Below are positions 7,957 through 17,500 of a DNA stretch of 64,000 bases, piece by piece. Location: the NCBI RefSeq assembly GCF_019334315.1, contig NZ_JAHWGL010000004.1, forward strand, positions 42,056 through 106,055, given 5' to 3'. Made by a program: the position numbers and the translations under genes. Source of the DNA: Hymenobacter profundi. Lineage in GTDB: Bacteria > Bacteroidota > Bacteroidia > Cytophagales > Hymenobacteraceae. Numbering within the stretch: the first letter of the stretch is position 1; each line of letters opens with the position of its first letter. The notes beneath the pieces are model-generated. The model saw only the letters and a list, made by a program, of their open reading frames with translations, did not search any database and was not told where the DNA came from.

Positions 7957-8970
7957 TCACACCCGCAGGGTGTTAAAGTCACCCAGGCTCAAATCGGCGG
8001 GGGCGCTTACGACGGTGGCGTTGTTGCCTACCATCGAGTTGGTGATATTGGCGTGCAGTACCGAGGCTGATTTCTGCACGATAGAGTTGGTCAGCACCGA
8101 GTTGCGCACGTTGCTACCCTCACCCAGCGATACGTGCGGACCCACCACCGAGTCGGTCACCACAGCGTTTTCGCCAATGTACACGGGCTCAATTATCACC
8201 GAGTTCGTGATTTTGGCCGAGTCGGCTACCAGTTTCTCGCCGCGCTCCTGCAAGTATTCGAGGTAGCGCTGGTTGGTGAAGACGGTTGCATCCTTGTTGC
8301 CGCAGTCAAGCCACTCAGTTACGCGGCCGGGCACAAACTTGGTGCCCTTGTTTTTCATGTTTTCGAGGGCATTGGTGAGTTGGTACTCGCCTTTGTCCTT
8401 GATGTCGTTGTCGAGCAGGTATTGCAGCTCCTCGCGCAGGTAGGCGCCGTCCTGGAAGTAGTAGATGCCGATGATGGCCAGGTCAGAAACGAATTCCTCA
8501 GGCTTCTCTACGAAGTCGGTAATCTCACCACTGTCGTCCAGCTTCACCACGCCGAAGGGCTTGGGGTCGTCTACCTTTTGCACCCAGATGGTACCAGCAG
8601 CCGACGAGTCCAACTTGAAATCAGCCTTAAACAGCGTATCAGCAAAGGCCACTACCAGCGGGCCGGTCAGCGACTCTTTAGCGCACAGAATGGCGTGGGC
8701 AGTACCTAAGGCCTCATCTTGATACACGATGCTAGCCTTGGCCCCTACCGACTCAGCAATTTTTTGCAGGTTGCTCTCCACCTCTTTGCCGAAAGCCCGG
8801 CCAATAATGAAGGCTACTTCGTCCACCGGCTCGTTGCACACCTGGGCAATGTCCTCCACGAGGCGCTGCACAATGGGCTTGCCCGCAATCGGAATTAGGG
8901 GTTTGGGAACAGTGAGGGTGTGGGGGCGCATGCGTTTGCCCATGCCAGCCATCGGGACGATGATTTTCAT
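7957..8970 (-). CDS. Sugar-1-phosphate nucleotidyltransferase with beta-helix tail
   Basis: This cytoplasmic enzyme is expected to make an NDP-sugar from a nucleoside triphosphate and a sugar 1-phosphate. The N-terminus has the nucleotidyltransferase signature (PMAGMGKRMRPHTLTVPKP, residues 6-24), with the GxGxR loop and catalytic Lys. Asp-containing motifs (VAFADTLF near residue 110) and the EKPEEF motif follow. The last 80 residues are hexapeptide repeats (VIIEPVYIGENAVV) forming a left-handed beta-helix, as in RmlA-long, GlmU or GDP-mannose pyrophosphorylase relatives. The sugar specificity is not determinable. A flippase upstream fits surface polysaccharide synthesis. Confidence 0.88.
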   Translation of the reverse strand: MKIIVPMAGMGKRMRPHTLTVPKPLIPIAGKPIVQRLVEDIAQVCNEPVDEVAFIIGRAFGKEVESNLQKIAESVGAKASIVYQDEALGTAHAILCAKESLTGPLVVAFADTLFKADFKLDSSAAGTIWVQKVDDPKPFGVVKLDDSGEITDFVEKPEEFVSDLAIIGIYYFQDGAYLREELQYLLDNDIKDKGEYQLTNALENMKNKGTKFVPGRVTEWLDCGNKDATVFTNQRYLEYLQERGEKLVADSAKITNSVIIEPVYIGENAVVTDSVVGPHVSLGEGSNVRNSVLTNSIVQKSASVLHANITNSMVGNNATVVSAPADLSLGDFNTLRV

Positions 8971-9052
8971 ATCCTTCCTGAGTAGGAGTGTTAAAAGTGG
9001 GTAATAAGTGCTCTATATTATATAGAAACGGGGAAAAGCTTGTTGCGGTTGG

Positions 9053-9487
9053 TTAATGACTGCCAGTACTGCCGTAGCCGCCCGTGCCGCGGGCTGTTTC
9101 GCTTAGCTCTTCGGTAGGTTCCCAGTCAATTACCTCATGGCGGGCTACTACTAGCTGTGCAATTCGCTCGCCGTCCTGCACTACGAAATCCGCGTCGGAG
9201 AGATTCACCAGTAGCACCTGAATTTCGCCCCGGTAGTCGGCATCAATGGTGCCGGGGCTGTTCACGATGCCAATGCCGTGCTTGTAGGCCAGGCCACTGC
9301 GGGGCCGCACCTGCATTTCGTAGCCCACGGGTAGGGCCACAAACAAGCCAGTCGGGATAAGGGCGCGTTGCAAAGGTCGTAGCGTCACGGGTTCCGTAAG
9401 ATTAGCCCGCACGTCGAGGCCAGCGGCGTGTGCTGTTTGGTAGGCAGGTAGAGGATGGTGAGAGCGGTTGATAACGGGAATCTGCAT
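9053..9487 (-). CDS. dut: dUTP diphosphatase (dUTPase)
   Basis: This homotrimeric enzyme hydrolyses dUTP to dUMP and diphosphate, which keeps uracil out of DNA and feeds thymidylate synthesis. The 144-aa protein has all five trimeric dUTPase motifs: [39 protein letters not shown] and the C-terminal Gly-rich [11 protein letters not shown] start it at the ATG at 9487-9485, because a promoter -7 element (TACCTTTG) sits only 4 nt upstream, which excludes the longer ORF start. It lies inside an envelope-gene series between the flippase and the nucleotidyltransferase. Confidence 0.95.
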   Translation of the reverse strand: MQIPVINRSHHPLPAYQTAHAAGLDVRANLTEPVTLRPLQRALIPTGLFVALPVGYEMQVRPRSGLAYKHGIGIVNSPGTIDADYRGEIQVLLVNLSDADFVVQDGERIAQLVVARHEVIDWEPTEELSETARGTGGYGSTGSH

Positions 9488-9491
9488 CGGG

Positions 9492-9499
9492 CAAAGGTA
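9492..9499 (-). promoter_or_regulatory. Promoter -7 element of dut, abutting start codon
   Basis: TACCTTTG on the minus strand matches the Bacteroidota -7 consensus TAnnTTTG. Only 4 nt separate it from the dut ATG, so transcription should start at or next to the A of the start codon, giving a leaderless mRNA. Confidence 0.6.
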
Positions 9500-9550
9500 G
9501 GAGGGTAGGGGCAAGAAGCCAGAACCTCATCCCGAAAGAACATTTAACAG

Positions 9551-11053
9551 TTACCTACCTAGTACGCGTTGCGGTTTCTCAATCAGCACAATCAGCCCAA
9601 TGAAGGCTAGCGTGAGTAGCGCGTGAAAAGCATGTCCACTCCAGGTACCCGATAAGGGTAGCCACCAACTAACAGCGACTACCCCGCAAGCCACCAGCAA
9701 CCACGTAAGCAGCCGCACCACAGGGTAGGGCACCGGAAAGTGACGTTCGCCGAGCCACCAGCATAGCGCCGCCATCATAAAATAGCAGGCCAGCGTGGCA
9801 ATGGCCGAGCCCATATACCCCAGCACCGGAATGAGTAGGAAGTTGAGGACGATGGTAAGTACAGCGCCAGCAAATCCTATATAGGTGCCGTAGTAGGTTT
9901 TGTCGGTGAGTTTGAACCACACCGAGAGGTTCCAGTATACGCCCAAAAACAGGTTGGCCAGCAGCAGCACCGGCACCACGCTCAAGCCTTGCAGGTATTC
10001 GGGACTGCGCAGAAACACCCGCGCTACTAAGTCCACGTTCACGCTTACGGCAACGAACAGCACGGCGCAGCACAGCGTGAACCACTTGAGCACCAAGGCA
10101 AACGTGCGGGGTGAGTTTTTTTCGGTGCTCTGCGCGAAGAAAAAGGGCTCGGCCGCGTATTTAAACGCCTGAATAACCAAGCTCATCAGAATGGCAATTT
10201 TATAGCAGGCGCCGTAGATGCCTACCGCTGCCAAGCTGTCCTGACCGGGGTAGAAGCCCTCAGGAAGCCACTTAGGCAGCAGAATGCGGTCCAGCGTCTC
10301 GTTCACCATCCCAGCTAGGCCCATCAGCATAATAGGGTAGGCGTAGCGGAGCAACGGCCGCAACGGCTCCAGGTTCAGGCGTGGGCGAATATCGAGCAAC
10401 TCCCGGTACAGCAGCACCAGCGTGAAAGCGCTGGCTGCCAGGTTGGAAATGAACACGTATCCTACCCCCACCGTGGGGTCGTAGAGGCGGGCCACCAACG
10501 GCTGCAAGGCCGTTAGGTATTTCCCGGCCAGCACATCGGGGCAGAACACGATGAAAAACAGGTTCAACCCGATGTTCAACAGGATGTTAGCCAATCGGAT
10601 AGCCGCAAATTTCTTCGCCTTGTTCTCCAACCGTAGCCTGGCAAATGGAATGGCCGCTACGGCATCCAGGCCCAGAATACAGGCTATCCAGACGGCGTAC
10701 CGCTCGTGGCCGGGGGGTAGGGAGAGCAGGCTCATCAGCGGCCGGGCCAGCAAAGCCAACCCTACCGTAAATACGGCGCTGGTGAGCAGTAACAGCGTCA
10801 TCACACGGTCGTACAGCTCTTGGCGGTCGGTGCCGGGGCGGTTGGCAAACCGGAAAAATGTGGTTTCCATGCCGTAGGTGAATACCACATTCAGGAACGA
10901 TACGTAGGCAAACAACCCCGTAACAATGCCATACTGCGCTGCCACAAACCGGGCTGTATACACGGGTACCAGCAGCGTATTCAGTACCCGCCCTACAATA
11001 CTACTCACGCCGTACACGGCCGTCTGGCCCGCCAGCTTTTTAGCTATACTCAC
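9551..11053 (-). CDS. Oligosaccharide flippase (polysaccharide biosynthesis, MATE/MVF-like)
   Basis: This 500-aa integral inner-membrane protein has about 12-14 transmembrane segments and resembles Wzx-type flippases, which move lipid-linked glycans to the periplasmic face. The N-terminus (AKKLAGQTAVYGVSSIVGRVLNTLLVPVY, starting with GTG at 11053) is typical of this family, as are the paired helices with few charged residues. It heads the envelope cluster and lies 52 bp before the dut promoter. Its substrate is unknown, but the linked nucleotidyltransferase suggests a surface glycan. Confidence 0.88.
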   Translation of the reverse strand: MSIAKKLAGQTAVYGVSSIVGRVLNTLLVPVYTARFVAAQYGIVTGLFAYVSFLNVVFTYGMETTFFRFANRPGTDRQELYDRVMTLLLLTSAVFTVGLALLARPLMSLLSLPPGHERYAVWIACILGLDAVAAIPFARLRLENKAKKFAAIRLANILLNIGLNLFFIVFCPDVLAGKYLTALQPLVARLYDPTVGVGYVFISNLAASAFTLVLLYRELLDIRPRLNLEPLRPLLRYAYPIMLMGLAGMVNETLDRILLPKWLPEGFYPGQDSLAAVGIYGACYKIAILMSLVIQAFKYAAEPFFFAQSTEKNSPRTFALVLKWFTLCCAVLFVAVSVNVDLVARVFLRSPEYLQGLSVVPVLLLANLFLGVYWNLSVWFKLTDKTYYGTYIGFAGAVLTIVLNFLLIPVLGYMGSAIATLACYFMMAALCWWLGERHFPVPYPVVRLLTWLLVACGVVAVSWWLPLSGTWSGHAFHALLTLAFIGLIVLIEKPQRVLGR

Positions 11054-11088
11054 GGAGTGAAATGGTAAATGATGAAATAGAGAGCAAA

Positions 11089-11179
11089 TAGTGAGATGGT
11101 GAATTTGACGTACTATCTGCGCAACTGGCGCGCACTGCGCCAGTAGTACTCGCAGAACGTCGAGCTCACCATCTCACTA
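11089..11179. terminator. Nested inverted repeats between enoyl-CoA hydratase and flippase
   Basis: Outer 14-bp arms (11089-11102 and 11166-11179) are perfectly complementary and enclose an 8-bp perfect stem (ACTGGCGC/GCGCCAGT). The element begins directly after the enoyl-CoA hydratase stop codon. It probably ends that transcript, although no T tract follows. Confidence 0.5.
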
Positions 11180-11180
11180 C

Positions 11181-11972
11181 TTACTCACCCGTGAATGCCG
11201 CCGGGCGCTTTTCCAGAAAGGCCTGGGTACCCTCGCGGAAGTCAGCAGAGCCGCAGCAACGGCCAAAGAGGTTGGCCTCCGTCTGGTAGCCGTGGCGCTC
11301 TTGGTCGTAGGCCGCATTCACGCAGTCGATGATCATGCCGATGGCCAGCGGCGCTTTGCTCAGAATCTTGCCCAGCAACTGCTCGCAGAAGGGTAGCAGC
11401 TCCGCCAACGGGACTACATGGTTCACGAGGCCTATGCGTAGCGCTTCATCGGCTTTCACTTGGTCGGTGGTCATCAGCAGTTCCAGCGCTTTGCCTTTGC
11501 CGATGAGCTGGGCCAGCCGTTGCGTACCACCGTATCCCGGAATCAGGCCCAGGTTGGCTTCGGGCTGCCCGAAGCGGGCGTTTTCGGAGGCCACACGCAG
11601 ATGGCAGGCCATGGCCAGCTCGCAGCCGCCACCCAGCGCAAAGCCATTCACAGCGGCAATAACCGGCTTGGAGCTTTCCTCAATCAGGCAAAATACCTCC
11701 TGGCCCTTCTCGGCCATACGGCGCCCTACTATCTCGTTCAGCTCGGCCAACTCGGCAATATCGGCGCCGGCCACAAAGGCTTTGTCGCCGCTACCCGTCA
11801 GGATGATGCCGCGCACCGCTTGCGCATCCAGGGCATACTGCATGGCTTGGCGGATTTCCTCAATAGTAGCCGCGTTCAGCGCGTTCAGCTTGGTAGGGCG
11901 GTTCAAAGTAATGCGCAGGATGCCGGAAACGGAATCCTGTTGCAACAACAGATTATGAAAAAGAGGAACCAT
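11181..11972 (-). CDS. Enoyl-CoA hydratase/isomerase (crotonase family)
   Basis: This 263-aa soluble enzyme hydrates trans-2-enoyl-CoA to 3-hydroxyacyl-CoA in fatty-acid or short-chain acyl-CoA degradation. The oxyanion-hole motifs are present (KAFVAGADIAEL and NGFALGGGCELAMACHLRVAS), and both catalytic glutamates are in place: one in GGGCE and one in QPEANLGLIPGYGGTQRL. Length and motifs match short-chain enoyl-CoA hydratase (crotonase). No thiolase or dehydrogenase is linked, so the exact pathway is unknown. A TATCTTTG promoter element lies about 40 bp upstream of the ATG. Confidence 0.92.
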   Translation of the reverse strand: MVPLFHNLLLQQDSVSGILRITLNRPTKLNALNAATIEEIRQAMQYALDAQAVRGIILTGSGDKAFVAGADIAELAELNEIVGRRMAEKGQEVFCLIEESSKPVIAAVNGFALGGGCELAMACHLRVASENARFGQPEANLGLIPGYGGTQRLAQLIGKGKALELLMTTDQVKADEALRIGLVNHVVPLAELLPFCEQLLGKILSKAPLAIGMIIDCVNAAYDQERHGYQTEANLFGRCCGSADFREGTQAFLEKRPAAFTGE

Positions 11973-12010
11973 AGAGCCGTAACAAAATAGAAGATCAAAA
12001 GTCGAGCAGG

Positions 12011-12018
12011 CAAAGATA
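12011..12018 (-). promoter_or_regulatory. Promoter -7 element of enoyl-CoA hydratase gene
   Basis: TATCTTTG on the minus strand matches TAnnTTTG and would start transcription near 12005, about 33 nt before the ATG at 11972. Confidence 0.5.
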
Positions 12019-12180
12019 AAGTAAAAGCGCGGGGCCTGTTTTGTCCGGCCTGCGGGTCCGCAATAACCCGAAATCGGTTAGGCAACCAATTGATACTGAA
12101 TTATAAATGAAAAGATATATTGAAAAGTATATTTACTTTGTGCTATTCCTGTCCATTTATTCACCAAAACAATAGGCTAC

Positions 12181-12606
12181 ATGGGTTTCTTCTCTGAGTT
12201 TAAAACGTTCGTAGCGAAAGGCAACGTGCTGGATCTGGCAGTCGGTGTCATCATTGGCGCCGCCTTCGGTAAGATCGTCACTTCACTGACCGAGGACATC
12301 ATCATGCCGATTATCAGTCTGGCTACGGGCGATATAGATTTCAAGGAGTGGTACATTCCGTTGGATGGGAAAAGCTACGCCAATCTGGAAGCAGCCAAGG
12401 CAGCCAAGGCGGCTACCGTAAATGTGGGCCTGTTTTTGAATGCCGTTATCTACTTTTTTATCATTGCGTTCTGCGTGTTTCTGATTGTCCGCTTTGCCAA
12501 TCGATTTAAAGCACCCACTGTGGTAGAAGTGAAGCCGGACCCAACGCCGAGCAAAGAAGAAATATTACTTACCGAAATTCGCGACGCCTTGCGTAGCCGC
12601 GCATAG
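12181..12606 (+). CDS. mscL: Large-conductance mechanosensitive channel
   Basis: This inner-membrane homopentameric safety valve opens under extreme membrane tension after osmotic downshock. The 141-aa sequence has the diagnostic N-terminus (FKTFVAKGNVLDLAVGVIIGAAFGKIVTSL, residues 6-36) forming the gate and first helix, a periplasmic loop with FKEWYIPL, a second membrane helix (about 86-107) and a charged cytoplasmic helix ending in EILLTEIRDAL. It is a single gene with its own promoter (TTACTTTG at 12133-12140 is close to the -7 consensus) and a terminator directly after the stop. Confidence 0.96.
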   Translation: MGFFSEFKTFVAKGNVLDLAVGVIIGAAFGKIVTSLTEDIIMPIISLATGDIDFKEWYIPLDGKSYANLEAAKAAKAATVNVGLFLNAVIYFFIIAFCVFLIVRFANRFKAPTVVEVKPDPTPSKEEILLTEIRDALRSRA

Positions 12607-12626
12607 CGGCGAGAGTGGTCTACTGA

Positions 12627-12671
12627 GCAGCCGGTTACCAAGCTCGTAAGGCTTGTACACCGGCTGCTTTG
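12627..12671 (+). terminator. Terminator after mscL
   Basis: GCAGCCGGT (12627-12635) pairs with ACCGGCTGC (12659-12667), followed by TTT. It overlaps an upstream TTG that could be read as a start of the next gene, which supports the later ATG at 12677. Confidence 0.65.
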
Positions 12672-12676
12672 TGTAT

Positions 12677-13669
12677 ATGATAGTTTGTTTCCGTCCTGTT
12701 TTGTCCTTTGTCCTCCGAGTTGTCCTCTTACTGCTGCTTTTGCTACCGACTATCGGTCAGGCGCAGACCATGCCGCGCCGCATTGCCCTTGAACCCTACA
12801 AGCTGTCCACTGAAATCGACACGGCCCGCGGCTGGCGGCGCGGTGGCGCCGGTTCCATTAATCTCAGCCAGGTAAGCCTCAACAACTGGGCGGCTGGTGG
12901 ACAAAGCTCCCTGTCGCTGCTGGGTATTGGCAACGTGTACGCGCATTTCCGGGGCGAGAAACACACGTTTGCGGCGGCTGTCGATCTGGTGTATGGATTG
13001 TTGAAGGCTGGCCCGGCCAAGATGCGCAAAAGCGACGACCGGCTGGAAATGAACATTCGCTACGCCCGGCAGTATTCCAACAAGTGGTCGTACGCTACGC
13101 AAGTCAATATCAAAACCCAGCTCACTCCTACCAAGTCCAATGAAATTCGTGATTCGCTGACTTCCCGATTTTTCGCGCCCGCGTACATTCTGGCGTCGGC
13201 AGGCTGGGAGTACAAGCCGGTTGAGTACATCTCCGTCCTATTATCGCCCGCTACCGGCAAGTTTACGGTGGTCAATAGCCAGCGCCTGGCTGATTACGGC
13301 GCCTTTGGGGTGCAAGGTGCGCGCCGCGACGCCGACGGACGCCTGGTGCGCGGAACCGGCAAGCTGTTTCGGGCCGAGGTGGGGGGTTATATGAATGCCC
13401 GAATGGTGAAAACCATTCTACCCAACGTTTCCTACCAAACCCGGCTGGAACTATTCAGCAACTACTTCCACAACCCGCAAAACGTTGATGTATACTGGAC
13501 CAATCTGCTTGATTGCAAAGTCAACAAGTTTATCAGCGCCAACGTAGCCACTATTCTGATGTACGACGACGATATTCCCGTACCCATTGGTGATGGCACC
13601 ACGGGCGAAAAAGGGCGTCGTATTCAGTTCAAAGAAACCCTAGGTATTGGCCTGACTTACAAGTTCTAG
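12677..13669 (+). CDS. DUF3078 outer-membrane-associated protein
   Basis: This 330-aa exported protein belongs to the Bacteroidota DUF3078 type. Starting at the ATG at 12677, it has a strong signal peptide (poly-Leu h-region ending TIGQAQ), then a mature part with GWRRGGAGSINLSQVSLNNWAAGGQSSLSLLG. That WxxGG start, followed by alternating amphipathic strands with many aromatic ends and a terminal Phe (GIGLTYKF), is characteristic of outer-membrane beta-barrels. The function of DUF3078 is not known. It stands alone between mscL and a small secreted protein. Confidence 0.82.
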   Translation: MIVCFRPVLSFVLRVVLLLLLLLPTIGQAQTMPRRIALEPYKLSTEIDTARGWRRGGAGSINLSQVSLNNWAAGGQSSLSLLGIGNVYAHFRGEKHTFAAAVDLVYGLLKAGPAKMRKSDDRLEMNIRYARQYSNKWSYATQVNIKTQLTPTKSNEIRDSLTSRFFAPAYILASAGWEYKPVEYISVLLSPATGKFTVVNSQRLADYGAFGVQGARRDADGRLVRGTGKLFRAEVGGYMNARMVKTILPNVSYQTRLELFSNYFHNPQNVDVYWTNLLDCKVNKFISANVATILMYDDDIPVPIGDGTTGEKGRRIQFKETLGIGLTYKF

Positions 13670-13763
13670 GGCTGAACTAAAGTGAGAAGGTAGGGGTTGT
13701 CGTACCAATCAAAAAGCGGTATCTTAGTTGCTTGCCGCCCATAGTCCCTTAATACGCTGCTGC

Positions 13764-14210
13764 ATGAAGCACTTTTTTGTCTGCCTAAGCTTGTTGCTCC
13801 TCACGTCCTTGGCTCAGCAAGCCATGGCTCAGGCCACACTGGCTACCCGCAAATCGTTGGTTAGCGATGAGCCCGCTACCCGGCGTAGTGGCAAAAAGAA
13901 GGCTTCCGATGCAGAGATTGCCCGTATGCAGCAACGTATGAGCATGAACTCTGACGAGGCCAAGCGCGATAAGCAGATGGAAATTCTGGAAGCTCGTTCG
14001 GGTATGGGTTCCAATACCAGCTTCAGCCGTGGCAGTAGCTCTGCCCGCCAATACGATTCGCGCAACGGAGGTTTTACCGTCAAAAAATTCAAAACCAAAA
14101 ACGTAGGCTCGCTACGCCAGAAACGCGGCCAGACCCACGCCGCCCCCGGCATCGACCCCAAAGGCAAGCCGCTGAAGCACAAGCATAAGAAAAGATTTTT
14201 GTTCTTTTAA
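13764..14210 (+). CDS. Small secreted basic protein, unknown family
   Basis: This 148-aa protein starts best at the ATG at 13764, which gives a signal peptide (MKHFFVCLSLLLLTSLAQQAMAQ). The mature part is very polar, with helical Glu/Lys/Met-rich sequence (SDAEIARMQQRMSMNSDEAKRD), then Ser/Arg/Gly-rich sequence, and ends in a Lys/His-rich tail (KHKHKKRFLFF). I do not recognise the family. The strongly basic end could bind nucleic acid, phosphate or cell wall, but that is a guess. A clear terminator follows. Confidence 0.7.
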   Translation: MKHFFVCLSLLLLTSLAQQAMAQATLATRKSLVSDEPATRRSGKKKASDAEIARMQQRMSMNSDEAKRDKQMEILEARSGMGSNTSFSRGSSSARQYDSRNGGFTVKKFKTKNVGSLRQKRGQTHAAPGIDPKGKPLKHKHKKRFLFF

Positions 14211-14234
14211 TTAGGAGCAGAAACACCCTAATTG

Positions 14235-14271
14235 AAAGCCCCTACCACGCAGAAGTGGTAGGGGCTTTTTT
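14235..14271 (+). terminator. Terminator after small secreted protein gene
   Basis: A perfect stem AAAGCCCCTACCAC/GTGGTAGGGGCTTT with a 6-nt loop ends in six T residues. Confidence 0.9.
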
Positions 14272-14352
14272 GGCAAAAAATAGGGATATGGAGTATGAAA
14301 TATCGACGGGTATTAACGTAAAGCCAATGAAGCTGTCTAGGAAGTAGGTTAG

Positions 14353-14385
14353 GTCGTCTTGCTGAGCAAAGTCGAAGCATCTCGC
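14353..14385. repeat. Degenerate copy of the GTCAT-type intergenic repeat
   Basis: This stretch contains GCTGAGCAAAGTCGAAGCAT, which resembles the core of the palindromic intergenic repeats at 31441, 54857 and 60745. The surrounding 14272-14507 spacer holds no convincing gene; a possible 82-codon minus-strand reading frame there has no recognisable features. Confidence 0.4.
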
Positions 14386-14507
14386 TGCGTCCCCTACCAT
14401 CCAATGAAGCAATAATGTCTAGACGCCGCTCAGCAGGATAGTCAAAGGAGTTTCTACACAGAGGAAGAGCAATCATGTAGAATATGATTGTTGGGAGAAT
14501 CTAAACG

Positions 14508-14546
14508 CAAAACGCCCCCGGCTCCATAAGAGCCGGGGGCGTTTTG
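14508..14546 (-). terminator. Terminator of infB
   Basis: A perfect 17-bp stem (CAAAACGCCCCCGGCTC and its complement) with a 5-nt loop lies 27 bp after the infB stop and would work in either direction. Confidence 0.85.
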
Positions 14547-14572
14547 TACTTGCTGAAAATCCAAGCAGTTGC

Positions 14573-17500
14573 TTACAGCGTCCGCTTGATTTCCTTTTCC
14601 TCGAAGCCTTCAATGATGTCGCCTTCTTGCAAATCATTGTAGCCTTTGATGCTGATACCGCACTCGTAGCCTTGGCGCACTTCCGATACGTCGTCTTTGA
14701 AGCGTTTCAGGGCCTGTACGTCGCCAGTATACTGCACGATGCCGTCGCGTACCACGCGCACTCGGGTATTCCGGTTGACAGAGCCCTCCGTCACCATACA
14801 GCCGGCAATGGTGCCTACCTTGGTGATGTTGAACACCTGACGTACTTCCAGCGTAGCTACCGTCACCTCCTGCACCGTTGGGGCCAGCATGCCTTCCATG
14901 GCATCCTTCACCTCGTTGATGGCATTGTAGATGATAGAGTACAGACGGATATCGATCTGCTCCTGCTCGGCCAAGCGGCGGGCACTCTGCGAGGGCCGCA
15001 CCTGGAAGCCGATGATGATAGCGTCGGAAGCCGATGCCAGCAACACGTCCGATTCGGAAATCGCGCCTACCCCTTTGTTCAGGATATTCACGGCTACCTC
15101 CGGCGTGCTGAGTTTCAGCAGGGAGTCGGCCAGTGCTTCCACCGAGCCGTCCACGTCGCCTTTCACAATCACGTTCAGTTCTTTAAACGAACCGATAGCC
15201 AAACGACGACCAATCTCATCCAGCGTGATGTGCTTCTTGGTACGCATGCTCTGCTCGCGAGCCAGTTGCTGACGCTGCGTAGCTAGTTCACGAGCGTCGC
15301 GCTCTGTGTCCATCACTACAATTTTGTCACCAGCTTGCGGGGCACCAGTCAGACCAAGCACCTGCACCGGAGTAGCTGGGCCAGCTTTTTTCATCTTCTT
15401 GCCGCGGTGGTCTGTCATGGCCTTCACACGGCCGTAGTGCGGACCGGCCAGCACGATGTCGCCTACCTGCAACGTACCGGTTTGCACCAGCACGGTGGTT
15501 ACGTAGCCACGGCCTTTGTCCAGAGAGGCTTCGATAACCGTACCTACGGCATTGCGGTCGGGGTTGGCTTTCAATTCCAGCAGTTCCGCTTCGAGCAGCA
15601 CTTTCTCCAGCAGATCGTCGATACCAATACCGGTTTTGGCCGATACTTCCTGCGACTGATACTTACCACCCCATTCTTCTACCAGAATATTGATAGCCGA
15701 CAACTCCTCCCGTACTTTCTCGGGGTTGGCGCCGGGCTTGTCAATCTTGTTGAGCGCGATGATGATGGGTACACCAGCTGCCTGCGCGTGGTTGATGGCT
15801 TCTTTCGTCTGTGGCATTACCGAGTCGTCGGCAGCTACCACGATGATGGCGATGTCCGTTACCTTGGCACCGCGGGCACGCATGGCCGTAAATGCTTCGT
15901 GACCCGGCGTATCAAGGAACGTAACTGGCTTGCCCGACTGCGTTTTCACCTCATAGGCACCAATGTGCTGGGTGATACCACCGGCCTCACCCTTAGCTAC
16001 GCTCGCATCGCGAATGTAGTCTAGGAGCGACGTTTTACCGTGGTCGACGTGACCCATGATGGTAACAATCGGAGCACGGTCGCGGAGGTCTTCCGGATCG
16101 TCCACAATCTCCATCTCGGTCTCCTCTTCCTCCGCCGACAGGAATTCCACGTCATAACCGAACTCATCGGCAATAACGGTAATGGCTTCCGCGTCGAGGC
16201 GCTGGTTGATGGATACGAACATGCCCATGCTCAGGCACACCTTAATTACGTCGTTAACCGACGCGTCCATCAGCGAGGCTAGGTCGTTGGCCGAGATGAA
16301 CTCGGTAACTTTCAGTGTCTTCGAGTCCAGCTCGTTTTGCTGACGCTGCAACTCGGTAGCTTCGGCCACACCAGCCCGCTTGTCGCGGCGGTATTTGGCG
16401 CGGTTACCGCGGCTGTTATTGTTGCTGTTGCCGCTAAGCTTCGCCAGGGTTGCTTTAATCTGCTCCTGGATCTGCTTATCGTTCTGCTCGGGCGTATTGG
16501 CTACGGCCGGACGAGCTGGCTGATTGCGGTTACCTTGGCCAGGACGGTTATTGCCGCGCTGTTGATCGGGACGACCTCCACCGGTGCGGTTGCCTCCTTG
16601 TTGGCCTTGCTGGCCGGGCTGGTTCTGCCCGACAGTTCCACCACCAGGGGTAGGAATGCGCTGCCGCTTCTTTTTGTCCGCACCGATGCCGCTTTTCCGC
16701 ACATCAGATGAAGCCACAGGCCGCCGGCCACCGCGTCGCGATGAGTCTACGGGTAGCTCAATTTTGCCCAGTACCGTGAGGCCTTTCAACTGATCGGCCT
16801 TCGCTACGATGGTTGAATCTTCTTCGGCTGGAGCCGTTGGAGCTGCGGAGGGCGTTTCCGGAGCTTTTGCTGAAGCAGCAGGAGTAACCGTAGCCGCTGG
16901 CGCAGCCGGGGCCGCGGGTGGAACCGGAGCAGGGGTAGCAGTAGGTGTCGCGGGTGTCGGAGTTGGAGCCGGAGCAACTGGGCGCGTTGGCGTAGTTACT
17001 ACTGGTGCCGGTGCCGGTGCCGCCGGAGCGGGAGTAGGCGCAGCCGCTACAGGAACTGGTGCTGGCTGCGGAGCGGCCGGTGTTTTTTCCTGGGCGGATT
17101 GTGCTGGCGCTGGTGCAGGAGCAGCCGTCGGCTTGGGAGCTGGGGCTGGGACCGGCGTAGCGGCGGCGGGAGCAGGTGTCGGCGCAGCAGGTCGGGGTGG
17201 CACGGGGCGACCCTTGGCATCCAGCTCAATCTTACCCAACACCTTTAGCCCAGGCACGCGGGGTGCTTCGGGCTGGGCGGGAGCAGCAGGGACCGATGGC
17301 ATAGCAGCCACCGGTACAGCCGCTGCGGGAGCAGGCTGCTCAGCGGGTTTGGGCGCAGCGGGTTGTTCGCTGGCCTTAGGAGCCGGAGCTGGCTCGGGTT
17401 TGGGCTGGACGGTTTCTTGCTCCGTCTGGCGCTTGGCCTGGCTGAGCTTGGCCGCCTCGATTTTATCCTGCACCGACGATTCGAAGGCCTTATTGAGCAT

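Noticed and set aside
14228..14476. 82-codon minus-strand ORF between terminators
   Set aside because: It overlaps a terminator stem and a degenerate repeat, and lacks any domain or promoter.
16330..17400. Possible CRISPR-like or tandem repeat array in infB
   Set aside because: Repeats encode a continuous Pro-Ala or Gly/Asn-rich linker in frame, with no regular spacer pattern.
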